Shown piece after piece: positions 47,813 to 54,951 of a DNA stretch of 64,000 bases. A program made the translations under genes and the position numbers. The stretch spans positions 310,001-374,000 of IMG/VR virus record IMGVR_UViG_3300033182_000980; one strand, given 5' to 3'. The stretch comes from a virus. Below the pieces are notes generated by a model, which had not been told where the DNA came from, ran no database searches, and worked only from the letters and a program-made list of their open reading frames with translations. How positions within the stretch are numbered: the stretch's first letter is position 1; each line of letters begins with the position of its first letter.

Positions 47813-48424
47813 ATGACACTTACCCAAAAAGTAAATGGGGTTCGGAAGATGATCCCGACCCCTCATCACAAGACAGCGTATAAGACCAATGCGTCCGAGC
47901 AGTCTTGGCTTGCCCGACATCGTGATCTGTTCATCCAGCTTGCCGAGGAGGTGGGCTTCGAGGTGGGGGTGGGGAGTCGAGAGCTTCGGCTGACGCACGA
48001 CATCGGAAACTTCACCGTCCGATTCCATTGGGATCGGGAGTGGTCAACAATCGAGATGTACGGTCGCTGTGTTGATCGAACCACCCGAACCTACCACCAC
48101 TGGCGAGGTGATGCTAAACCCAAATCGCACAATGACGCACACCTTGGAAACTGGTTTCTCAAGAATGTGCGAGAGGACTGGATCGGGTCCAATATGCCAC
48201 CGATGGAACAGATCGGTCCGAGGGACGAGATCGTGTTTACCTCCACTCCGACAGGTGGGGGTCAAAGAACACGAGCAAAGGTCATCGAGCGAGGGGGCAA
48301 GTGGGGCAACAACTACTTCAAGGTCGAACTGCTAGAGGAGCGAGGGGTGAAGAAGATCAAGCCCATCGGTACGGTGGTGGAGGTACACTATAACTGCATC
48401 ATCCACCACGAGAGCAAAGCGTAA
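47813..48424 (+). CDS. Hypothetical two-part protein, 203 aa
   Basis: Starts 12 nt after the 49-residue gene. Residues ~35-120 (DLFIQLAEEVGFEVGVG, FTVRFHWDREWSTIEMYGR, NWFLKNVREDWIG) resemble the GF/IRxxW family, with VREDW for IRxxW. The C-terminal ~70 residues (DEIVFTSTPTGGGQRTRAKV, GTVVEVHYNCIIHH) form a separate beta-rich part. Its stop TAA is the TAA of the downstream promoter. Confidence 0.55.
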   Translation: MTLTQKVNGVRKMIPTPHHKTAYKTNASEQSWLARHRDLFIQLAEEVGFEVGVGSRELRLTHDIGNFTVRFHWDREWSTIEMYGRCVDRTTRTYHHWRGDAKPKSHNDAHLGNWFLKNVREDWIGSNMPPMEQIGPRDEIVFTSTPTGGGQRTRAKVIERGGKWGNNYFKVELLEERGVKKIKPIGTVVEVHYNCIIHHESKA

Positions 48425-48446
48425 CCCCTTATCTATAGAACAGCAT
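48421..48446 (+). promoter_or_regulatory. Early promoter motif
   Basis: CGTAACCCCTTATCTATA then GAACAGCAT; no hairpin. It overlaps the stop codon of the upstream gene. Confidence 0.6.
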
Positions 48447-48474
48447 ACAGCACCTCTCTTGAAAGGAGAACAGC

Positions 48475-48849
48475 ATGACAATCGAACAGCAACGAGTCCA
48501 ATACGCAACCATCCGAAACAGCCTCCCCTCAGCCTTTCGTGCCGAGTGGCGAAACATCGAGCAAGCCTTCAAGGATCTCGATGTACCACCAACCCCTAGC
48601 GAGTGGGTAGCCGAGGTGAGAAAGTACAGCTCCGAGGTGAGTCAGTACGAGTCGGCACTGAACGCTTGGGTCAAACTCCGAATGGAGGACGAGGCAGGTT
48701 GGGGCGAGGACTACAGCCCAAGTCAGATCAAGGGGTGGCGAGATGACCTCGACATCCGAAGCAAGACCTCGCTCTTGAGGCGAGCGTTCAATGAAGACTT
48801 AAACACAATGATCAGCTACGATGAGTGGCGAGAAAGTAGAGACTGGTAA
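48475..48849 (+). CDS. Hypothetical helical protein, 124 aa
   Basis: MTIEQQRVQYATIRNSLPSA, FRAEWRNIEQAFKDLDVPPT, VSQYESALNAWVKLRMEDEA, LRRAFNEDLNTMISYDEWRE. All-helical and Trp-rich. RBS AAAGGAGAACAGC. Function unknown. Confidence 0.55.
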   Translation: MTIEQQRVQYATIRNSLPSAFRAEWRNIEQAFKDLDVPPTPSEWVAEVRKYSSEVSQYESALNAWVKLRMEDEAGWGEDYSPSQIKGWRDDLDIRSKTSLLRRAFNEDLNTMISYDEWRESRDW

Positions 48850-48850
48850 T

Positions 48851-49228
48851 ATGAGTTGGCATCAACATATATCAGAGTTAGCAGACATGATCAATGAAGC
48901 CCACAGCCTACGGTTGACCGACAAACAAGAGGCTCTTAGTTGGGCTGAGGATTACATCGACCAATCCGAAACCTATGAGGAGATCAAAGACCTAGCCCAC
49001 CACTACGGGATAGGATCTGTCGAGGTCGCCCAACCCCAAAAGATAAAAGACCAGCTCAAAAAAATGATCGCTGATGAGGTGCTTGATTGGAAAGGGGCAG
49101 AGGCTGAAGAAGCTGAGGAGGAGGAGGCCGAGTGGGAAGTCGAGTCTACTTGCGATGACCAATGGGAGATCGAGTATGAGGACGAGGACGAGGCAGAGGA
49201 CTGCGAAGCATGGGAGGGCGAGCGATGA
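48851..49228 (+). CDS. Highly acidic protein, 125 aa
   Basis: ATG 48851 (MSWHQHISELADMINEAHSL) directly after the upstream stop. The last ~45 residues are Glu/Asp-rich (AEAEEAEEEEAEWEVEST, YEDEDEAEDCEAWEGER). Strong acidity suggests a DNA mimic, a common anti-restriction style in phages; that is inference from charge. Its stop overlaps the next start (ATGA). Confidence 0.5.
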   Translation: MSWHQHISELADMINEAHSLRLTDKQEALSWAEDYIDQSETYEEIKDLAHHYGIGSVEVAQPQKIKDQLKKMIADEVLDWKGAEAEEAEEEEAEWEVESTCDDQWEIEYEDEDEAEDCEAWEGER

Positions 49229-49824
49229 AAGCACTCATAGGGCTAACGCTCAAGAAGGCTAAGGAGGTCGCCAAGCAAGAGCTAGGGGTCAAGAGGATGG
49301 GCGATGCTCGCTTTCAGATGATCCTCGATCAAGGAGTCAAGAGAGGCGACTTCATCCTCGAAGGCGACATGATCAAAGACCCCAACATCAGCTCGACAGA
49401 CCCCCTCGACCTAGACCTGTTCGGTGAGATCGAAGAGGTCGAGGAGGAGGTCGAAGCATCACCCGACCCTGTGATCTCCACTAAGACCATCCACCCCGAA
49501 GTAGCCCACCTCGACCCCAAGCTGTCCAGCTCTGACCTACCACGAGCTGGTGATCTCTACCACTACAGATCCTACTCTGGTGAGGTCGTGCAAGGTGAGG
49601 TCAAGTCCACCATCTGCTTTGCCGAGTGTCAGAACCCCGATGGCACATGGCAGACAGTCGCCTTTCAAGACCTCTACCTCAAGAAGCGTGGAGTGCCTAA
49701 AGAGACGATGCTAAATCACCTCAACGCTTACTACCAGAATAATAATAATTTAAGAGCAGAGCATGATCAGCTCTTAAAAGAGATAAGCGAGCTTAAGGGG
49801 AAAGTGGACGAGGCGAAGGGGTAG
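49225..49824 (+). CDS. Protein with DLDLFGE motif and coiled coil, 199 aa
   Basis: ATG 49225 (MKALIGLTLKKAKEVAKQEL) overlaps the upstream TGA. Residues ~60-75 (DPLDLDLFGEIEEVEEE) repeat the acidic LxLFGE peptide of the 27364 and 34471 proteins. A beta domain follows (DLPRAGDLYHYRSYSGEVVQ), then a C-terminal coiled coil (LRAEHDQLLKEISELKGKV). The peptide may bind the phage sliding clamp. Function otherwise unknown. Confidence 0.55.
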   Translation: MKALIGLTLKKAKEVAKQELGVKRMGDARFQMILDQGVKRGDFILEGDMIKDPNISSTDPLDLDLFGEIEEVEEEVEASPDPVISTKTIHPEVAHLDPKLSSSDLPRAGDLYHYRSYSGEVVQGEVKSTICFAECQNPDGTWQTVAFQDLYLKKRGVPKETMLNHLNAYYQNNNNLRAEHDQLLKEISELKGKVDEAKG

Positions 49825-49825
49825 C

Positions 49826-49872
49826 TGTAACCCCTTATCTATGTCCTAGTGTCGGGGCTTATGACCAGCCCC
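49826..49872 (+). promoter_or_regulatory. Early promoter motif with 5' hairpin
   Basis: TGTAACCCCTTATCTATG, CTAGTGT, then GGGGCT-tatgacc-AGCCCC (49854-49872), perfect. Confidence 0.75.
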
Positions 49873-49895
49873 CCACTCACACTAGGAGAACCCCC

Positions 49896-50138
49896 ATGAA
49901 AGTCACAATCTATCCAGCCACTCAAGCCCCCCACACTGTAGTGGTCAGCACCTTCTCTGACCTACAGAAGCTCGTAGGTGGAGACATCCAGGTTGTTAAG
50001 GAGACGAGCCTTGGCGACCTACTCGTCAACGAAGAGGGCTTGCTCATGAACCTACCTCGCAATCAGCACTACCCCTTCCTCGTGGGTGATGTTGTCCTCG
50101 CACCCAAGGGCTGGGGCGACCTTCCCTACGGCGACTAA
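49896..50138 (+). CDS. DUF3846-like protein, 80 aa
   Basis: LLVNEEGLLMNLPRNQHYPF then LVGDVVL matches the DUF3846 signature (NEEGLL..LP.N........GD+++). N-terminal strands MKVTIYPATQAPHTVVV and FSDLQKLVGGDIQVV complete it. The family is common in phages and plasmids, and its function is unknown. RBS AGGAGAACCCCC. Confidence 0.7.
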   Translation: MKVTIYPATQAPHTVVVSTFSDLQKLVGGDIQVVKETSLGDLLVNEEGLLMNLPRNQHYPFLVGDVVLAPKGWGDLPYGD

Positions 50139-50167
50139 CCCACCAACACTCTGACAAGGAGAACCCC

Positions 50168-50701
50168 ATGCACCAGATCGTTGTTTCACCAGCCGACTTC
50201 CTCAACCACCTCAACGCTCCATTCTTCGGGGCGACCCATGACCAAGACGGCAACGCCCTCCCCTCCAAGCGTACCAAGGAGTGGGTGTTCACGCTCGGCA
50301 ACGAGCGTAAGGATAATCACCTCACCTTCAAGGCGACTCGCCACAAGGGGCAGACCGTCAATGATCCTGTCGAGGTCAGCCTCAATCTGCATGGGCTGAA
50401 CAGCATCCATGACCCTGTGTATCAGACCATCGGGACGGTGGACTCTAGGGGTACGCTCCGAGTCCAGTACGGACTCAACCTTAACCAGCCGAGACTCGAC
50501 ATCGGCTATGACACCCTCGTCTGGCTCTTAGGTGTGGCGACCGACCCTAGCTATGAGATGCCCGACCATCTCCAGATCATGTGTGAAGCACGATGTGCAA
50601 GATGCCGACTCCCCCTCACCAACCCTAACAGCCTCAAGTCAGCCATCGGCCCCATATGTCGTAGCAAGATCAACAAGAGCAAGCCAGCCAAGAGGCCATG
50701 A
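50168..50701 (+). CDS. DUF6011-like zinc protein, 177 aa (paralog)
   Basis: CARCRLPLTNPNSLKSAIGP then ICRSK gives the zinc motif; FTLGNERKDNHLTFKATRHK aligns with FTLHNRDRNTHLTFKARRPK of the 40452 protein. RBS AAGGAGAACCCC. It sits behind the DUF3846 gene without its own GTAACCCC motif, so they are likely an operon. Confidence 0.7.
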   Translation: MHQIVVSPADFLNHLNAPFFGATHDQDGNALPSKRTKEWVFTLGNERKDNHLTFKATRHKGQTVNDPVEVSLNLHGLNSIHDPVYQTIGTVDSRGTLRVQYGLNLNQPRLDIGYDTLVWLLGVATDPSYEMPDHLQIMCEARCARCRLPLTNPNSLKSAIGPICRSKINKSKPAKRP

Positions 50702-50805
50702 AAATTTACTCGCTCACCCCACTAAAATTTTTAGGGCGAGCCGAACAAAAATCTCAGCGTGTAGAAATCAGAGGGTCGGGGGGTGCTTCGCAGAAGCAGT
50801 CCGAG

Positions 50806-50832
50806 TGTAACCCCTTATCTATAGTCTAGTGT
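50806..50832 (+). promoter_or_regulatory. Early promoter motif
   Basis: TGTAACCCCTTATCTATA, CTAGTGT; the GGGG ... CCCC downstream could pair over a long loop (weak). Confidence 0.6.
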
Positions 50833-50884
50833 GGGGAGGCTGACAGGCTGACCCAACCCCCCCTCTCGAACAAGGAGAACCGAC

Positions 50885-51346
50885 ATGACGATCACCAAGA
50901 CACACGCTGACATCAAGACCCTTGAGGCGAGCCTCGATCAGCTCAACGCACAGCTCAAGGCCGAGCACCCCAACCACTGCACCAAGTGTGGGGGTGTCGG
51001 GGGTGACATCTCCACCAGTGGCGATGGGTGGCACGAGCCGATCACAGATGACTGGAACGACTGCTCGGCTTGTCTCGGTCAGAGCCTCAACCCCCTCGAC
51101 CTCACCTCGACCATCTCCGATGAGGACGCAGAGGCCCATGTCGAGCGGATGACGGATGGGGAGCACCCCCTCCTCTCCAAGATCCATGAGGTCGAGCTTG
51201 AGCTTCACTACGAGCAGATGCACCTCGCACACCTTGAGATGGAAGAGGCCGAGCGAGAGTGGCTTGAGCGTGAACACGAGCGAGCGATGAGAGAGGCCGC
51301 CGAGGACGAGCAGAGCTACCTAGAGTTTTACTCCGACCTCAACTGA
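50885..51346 (+). CDS. Zinc-finger-like CxxCxGxG protein, 153 aa
   Basis: An N-terminal coiled coil (DIKTLEASLDQLNAQLKAEH), then CTKCGGVGGDISTS and DWNDCSACLGQSLNPLDLTS, then an acidic stretch and a C-terminal charged helix (LEMEEAEREWLEREHERAMR). Same plan as 51419 just downstream, so a tandem duplication. RBS AAGGAGAACCGAC. Confidence 0.65.
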   Translation: MTITKTHADIKTLEASLDQLNAQLKAEHPNHCTKCGGVGGDISTSGDGWHEPITDDWNDCSACLGQSLNPLDLTSTISDEDAEAHVERMTDGEHPLLSKIHEVELELHYEQMHLAHLEMEEAEREWLEREHERAMREAAEDEQSYLEFYSDLN

Positions 51347-51347
51347 G

Positions 51348-51400
51348 CGTAACCCCTTATCTATGACCTCGTGTAAGGGGCGACTACTTCGTACTCGCCC
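51348..51400 (+). promoter_or_regulatory. Early promoter motif with 5' hairpin
   Basis: CGTAACCCCTTATCTATG, CTCGTGT, then GGGCGA-ctacttcgtac-TCGCCC (51378-51400), perfect stem. Confidence 0.7.
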
Positions 51401-51430
51401 ACCCACCCACTCCCCCTAATGGAGAACCCC

Positions 51431-51829
51431 ATGACAGACCATCACACACAAGCCAAGCTCGCAGACCTCAAGAGGCGAGCTGACCTCAACGCGGCTAAGC
51501 GAGCCGAGATCACAGCCAAGCTCAACGCTGACTACCCCCACCTATGCGACCAGTGTGATGGGACAGGTGGTGAGATCTCCTACGACTGGGGGAGCTTCAC
51601 AGAGCCGCCGTGCCATGACTTCGAGGCTTGCTCGGTCTGTCTTGGAGAGGGCTTGAACCCTCTCGACATCACCTCCACCTTGAGTGAGGATGAGGTCGAG
51701 GCATGGATCGACAAGGTGCTTGATGACCTCAAGTACCCCCTCCCCCTCCACGCAGACCTTGAGGCTCTGATGCAAGAGGCAGATGCTCTCGGAGAGGAAC
51801 AGGCAGACCTCCTAATGAGGCAAGGCTAA
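51431..51829 (+). CDS. Zinc-finger-like CxxCxGxG protein, about 132 aa
   Basis: ATG 51431 (MTDHHTQAKLADLKRRADLN) follows GGAGAACCCC; the frame from 51419 starts upstream of that RBS. CDQCDGTGGEISYD and FEACSVCLGEGLNPLDITST repeat the zinc motifs of the gene upstream, including NPLD(L/I)TST. It is the shorter copy, lacking the long charged C-terminal helix. Confidence 0.65.
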   Translation: MTDHHTQAKLADLKRRADLNAAKRAEITAKLNADYPHLCDQCDGTGGEISYDWGSFTEPPCHDFEACSVCLGEGLNPLDITSTLSEDEVEAWIDKVLDDLKYPLPLHADLEALMQEADALGEEQADLLMRQG

Positions 51830-51978
51830 TGCTCCCCCCTCAAAGACAGGGTTAATCAACATTCTGTCAGAACCCCACCAAAAACTATTGCGGGGATCTC
51901 GGAGTCCCTAAAACCGCATATTGAAAACGCATACAAAATGACACCCTTAATTTGAAACCATGTTTCAACCACCCTTTC

Positions 51979-52004
51979 GTAACCCCCTAGTTATAGGGCT
52001 ACAC
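51979..52004 (+). promoter_or_regulatory. Degenerate early promoter motif
   Basis: CGTAACCCCCTAGTTATAGG then GCTACA: box degenerate at CTTATC but with TTATAG in place. A hairpin TTGAAAC-cat-GTTTCAA lies just upstream at 51951-51968. Confidence 0.45.
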
Positions 52005-52026
52005 AACCGAACCAAAGGTATGAACA

Positions 52027-52398
52027 ATGGACACTACAGCAACTAAAACACAATACGAGCTAGACGCAGAGCTAGTGGCACATAAGTTATCAGAGCTTCG
52101 AGGAGGCTCTTACCACGATGCACGACCTGTTGAGATCAAGATCGAGAATGGGGGGTGCTACATCAGCTTCAAGATGTGGTCGGGTGAGGACGAGCCGGAG
52201 GAAGATGAGGACGATGACCGAGAGTGGAACTTGGAGTGTTCGACAGGTGATCTTCTGTCAGATCTCAAGAGGGCGTGTCGTGAGAGTGGTGTAGACATCG
52301 ACATGGTGTACCAATACTGCGATGTCCATAATGATCGCTACAGAGGCATCTATGTCGATGCCTGTATCGACCTCACCCACACAGGAGCAGACGAATAG
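52027..52398 (+). CDS. Acidic protein, 123 aa
   Basis: MDTTATKTQYELDAELVAHK, then CYISFKMWSGEDEPEEDEDD and WNLECSTGDLLSDLKRACRE, ending in YRGIYVDACIDLTHTG. A central strongly acidic loop within an alpha/beta domain. RBS AAAGG. Function unknown. Confidence 0.55.
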   Translation: MDTTATKTQYELDAELVAHKLSELRGGSYHDARPVEIKIENGGCYISFKMWSGEDEPEEDEDDDREWNLECSTGDLLSDLKRACRESGVDIDMVYQYCDVHNDRYRGIYVDACIDLTHTGADE

Positions 52399-52505
52399 GG
52401 TTAAGTCTCCAGAGGGGGGGTCTTATATATGAGCATTTTTGGAAAAGCGATGTTGGATAAGTGATCTCATATATTATTTGGCGGGGGATTTTTTGGGTTC
52501 GATTT

Positions 52506-52530
52506 TGTAACCCCTTATCTATGTAATCTT
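52506..52530 (+). promoter_or_regulatory. Early promoter motif (last copy to the right)
   Basis: TGTAACCCCTTATCTATG then TAATCTTG; no hairpin. No further copies were seen to 64,000. Confidence 0.6.
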
Positions 52531-52552
52531 GCCTCTTGAAAGGAGACTTAGA

Positions 52553-52894
52553 ATGAAGCTAACAGTTAAAGACAATGGTATTCGAGTAGCGAACCCTAGT
52601 TATAAGGGTAATCGTATAAGCGGTGATCAGATAAGGCAGTATCACTCGACTTTGCTTGAGGAGTTGGGGTTTAAGAAAGAGGGTAGACCATTCTGGATGC
52701 ACAGCTCAACGAGCAAGTTTGAGGCATCTGCATTATGTGTGGTTTGGAAAGAAGATCCGTATGTGTTGAGCATACAGAGAGGAGACTTTGTTAAGAACCT
52801 TCGTATTGGGGGAGAGTATGATCTGTATGACTTTGTGTCTGATGTTTTGCAGTCGGTAAGGGATGTTTGGGTTGAGGGCGGTAAGCACCAATAA
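52553..52894 (+). CDS. GF/IRxxW-family protein, 113 aa
   Basis: ATG 52553 (MKLTVKDNGIRVANPSYKGN) follows AAAGGAGACTTAGA. STLLEELGFKKEGRPFWMHS, SALCVVWKEDPYVLSIQRGD and DVLQSVRDVWVEGG show the family pattern. The N-terminus is nearly the same as that of the 31944(-) protein. First of a + strand run holding four family members. Confidence 0.6.
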   Translation: MKLTVKDNGIRVANPSYKGNRISGDQIRQYHSTLLEELGFKKEGRPFWMHSSTSKFEASALCVVWKEDPYVLSIQRGDFVKNLRIGGEYDLYDFVSDVLQSVRDVWVEGGKHQ

Positions 52895-52937
52895 GCAACG
52901 GAAACATATAAGTCATTCTCTTGAAAGGAGAACAGAG

Positions 52938-53282
52938 ATGAACAAGTATATAGAGAGACAAGATGATGGTACGGTGGACTGGTCTAAAGAAGGCTTTGAG
53001 CTTTTGAATAGTTTTCAACAAACGGTCGCATCTCAAGGAGATCTTGCTTGTCGTAAGGTTTTGAGTGAGGTGCTTGAGAGTCGTGGTTTTGAGTGGGCTT
53101 TACCTTATGAGGAGTATGTCTTATCAGACGGTGCGGGTAAGTCAGTTTGGGTCTTGATGGGAGTCGAGTCTTTACAGGTCGTGAGAGACGGTGTGATTTA
53201 CAATGGAGCTATGCACTATGAGCTTGGTTCGGATGAGTTGGGAGATTTATGGGAAATGATCAGAAAGGCATGGAACGCATAA
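52938..53282 (+). CDS. GF/IRxxW-family protein, 114 aa
   Basis: ATG 52938 (MNKYIERQDDGTVDWSKEGF) after AAAGGAGAACAGAG. RKVLSEVLESRGFEWALPYE, KSVWVLMGVESLQVVRDGVI, DLWEMIRKAWNA. Stop and next start share an A (TAATG). Function unknown. Confidence 0.6.
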   Translation: MNKYIERQDDGTVDWSKEGFELLNSFQQTVASQGDLACRKVLSEVLESRGFEWALPYEEYVLSDGAGKSVWVLMGVESLQVVRDGVIYNGAMHYELGSDELGDLWEMIRKAWNA

Positions 53283-53515
53283 TGATTGAGTATTCAAGTG
53301 TGAGGGAAGTACCCAAGACGATAGCTGGGTTTTTTAGTGAGTCGGACTTAGAGGGTAAGAGTCGTGTTGAGATTTCTTATAGTTATCCGGGAGGTTCATT
53401 AGTGATCCATGAGGTGGGGGTGATAGGTTCATATCGTTTGGAGTTATTATCAGCCGAGATAGACGGTCGTTCTGGGATCAAGATACGGACAACTTATAGA
53501 GTGGAGGTGATGTGA
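53282..53515 (+). CDS. Hypothetical protein, 77 aa
   Basis: ATG 53282 (MIEYSSVREVPKTIAGFFSE) is coupled to the upstream stop. Beta-rich: RVEISYSYPGGSLVIHEVGV, YRLELLSAEIDGRSGIKIRT. It could be a small beta-sandwich, not the GF/IRxxW fold. Function unknown. Confidence 0.55.
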   Translation: MIEYSSVREVPKTIAGFFSESDLEGKSRVEISYSYPGGSLVIHEVGVIGSYRLELLSAEIDGRSGIKIRTTYRVEVM

Positions 53516-53856
53516 GAACCTTTACTTTAATAAGGGATGGAAAGAGGCAATGGAAGGATTATGATCCTTATGTGGAGGAGATGTTGGGTAGGTATTGTTT
53601 GGAGATGCCCGACTGTTCTGACTTCTTTGTGTGGATATTTAAGGACGAGTTAGGTTTTGAGCCAGGAGACTTCACATCTTACTTGGGAGTATACGGATCA
53701 AGTTTTAGTGATTGTTTAGTATTGGGGGGCAAGGTGAGTGTGTTTTACTTTGATCGTTGTCACTGGGTAGTGAAGCATGGTGCGTATGAGCGAGTGGTGG
53801 AGGATATGAGGGATATATTTGATCTGATCCGAGAGGCGTGGGTGTTTTATGAGTGA
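53512..53856 (+). CDS. GF/IRxxW-family protein, GTG start, 114 aa
   Basis: GTG 53512 overlaps the upstream stop (GTGA), with GGAGGTGAT just before it. IRDGKRQWKDYDPYVEEMLG, WIFKDELGFEPGDFTSYLGV, VSVFYFDRCHWVVKHGAYER, IFDLIREAWVFYE. A clear family member. Confidence 0.6.
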   Translation: MRTFTLIRDGKRQWKDYDPYVEEMLGRYCLEMPDCSDFFVWIFKDELGFEPGDFTSYLGVYGSSFSDCLVLGGKVSVFYFDRCHWVVKHGAYERVVEDMRDIFDLIREAWVFYE

Positions 53857-53900
53857 GGGATCATATAAGGGGTGGTTCACATTGAGAAAGGAGAGAAATC

Positions 53901-54209
53901 TTGAGATATTTGGTGGCGTTGATGTTTTTACTAGGTTGTGGTGAGGAAGGTCTAAGGAGCACCCCATGTGAGCCTTATGAATTTGATGGTGGGACTTACC
54001 CTCGTGCAATCTTAGAGGGTTTAGACCCAACAGAGATAAGTGATGTGAAGTTATGTGGGGTGAGATCAGCAGATGTATATGAGTATTCTTGCTTCACGGA
54101 TCTTGTTTTGATCTCCGATGGGGATTCAACGGAGATTATTTGTTTTGGTCGATCTTATCCCTTGTTGGAGTACACAGATCTCACGGTTTATTATAGGGAG
54201 TCAAAATGA
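53901..54209 (+). CDS. Small lipoprotein, TTG start, 102 aa
   Basis: TTG 53901 follows AAAGGAGAGAAATC. MRYLVALMFLLGC is a minimal signal peptide with lipobox FLLGC, then GEEGLRSTPCEPYEF. Four further Cys may form two disulfides in the periplasm. The tandem neighbour at 54206 is similar (LLLGCGED), so they are probably duplicates. Confidence 0.6.
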   Translation: MRYLVALMFLLGCGEEGLRSTPCEPYEFDGGTYPRAILEGLDPTEISDVKLCGVRSADVYEYSCFTDLVLISDGDSTEIICFGRSYPLLEYTDLTVYYRESK

Positions 54210-54502
54210 GGTTGTTGCTTCTACTTGTTTTATTACTGGGTTGTGGTGAGGATAAACCTGCTAAGGTTTACAAAACGAATTGTCCAGAGGTGGAGTTAGG
54301 GCAGTACATAGGTTATTTGAGTATAGAGGGTGTGGACAAGAAATCGTATGTGTATTGGGGTTGTGTAGATGAGGATTGCAGACGAGAGGCAACGAGTGAT
54401 TATGAGGTATCTGTGATGTCAATGGGAGATGATGTTTTGAGGGTCTGTTGTGGAGGTGTGGAACACCGAGTAGATCGGGTAAATGTGGTAGTTATTAAAT
54501 GA
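54206..54502 (+). CDS. Small lipoprotein, 98 aa
   Basis: ATG 54206 overlaps the upstream stop (ATGA). MRLLLLLVLLLGCGEDKPAK has lipobox LLLGC. The mature part carries several Cys (YWGCVDEDCRREA, VLRVCCGGVEHR) and beta strands. Envelope role inferred from the signal; perhaps superinfection immunity. Confidence 0.6.
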   Translation: MRLLLLLVLLLGCGEDKPAKVYKTNCPEVELGQYIGYLSIEGVDKKSYVYWGCVDEDCRREATSDYEVSVMSMGDDVLRVCCGGVEHRVDRVNVVVIK

Positions 54503-54539
54503 CTTAGGGTTATAGACTAGAGGGGGTGAAATATGCCTT

Positions 54540-54896
54540 ATGTCTATAACAGAAAAAAAGAATGACAGACGAGTTTGGTCAGAAGGCTTTATTTTAGCCT
54601 ATGAAGGACTGACGGTAGAAGATCGCTATCAGAGCTTGATCTTAGGTTTAAGCGAGGCTGGGTTCGTCAAGCAGGACTACACCTCTTACTCTCCCTTGAG
54701 CAAAGTGACCGATTTATTGTTAGATGGTGTCGTTGTTCGTCTTTATCTAGTAGATCTAAACAGCGACACGGTGATTTGTTATCGTGTGGGTTTAGAAGGT
54801 CGTATGGATAACGATGACACCGACACTATATTTAGGCTTAGTCTGGACACGATATGGGAGGACATTCGTAAGGCTTGGATCAGTTCAAAGTTATAG
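54540..54896 (+). CDS. GF/IRxxW-family protein, 118 aa
   Basis: MSITEKKNDRRVWSEGFILA, then SLILGLSEAGFVKQDYTSYS, LLLDGVVVRLYLVDLNSDTV, and DTIWEDIRKAWISSKL. AGGGGGTG lies about 10 nt before the ATG. Fourth family member of this run. Function unknown. Confidence 0.6.
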   Translation: MSITEKKNDRRVWSEGFILAYEGLTVEDRYQSLILGLSEAGFVKQDYTSYSPLSKVTDLLLDGVVVRLYLVDLNSDTVICYRVGLEGRMDNDDTDTIFRLSLDTIWEDIRKAWISSKL

Positions 54897-54951
54897 TTTT
54901 TCTATATGTTGATTATATTAGCATCGAACTTTGTAATAGGAGTACATCATC

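Noticed and set aside
51949-51975. CRISPR-like repeat (TTGAAAC...GTTTCAACC)
   Set aside because: Only a single short palindrome, with no second copy or spacers.
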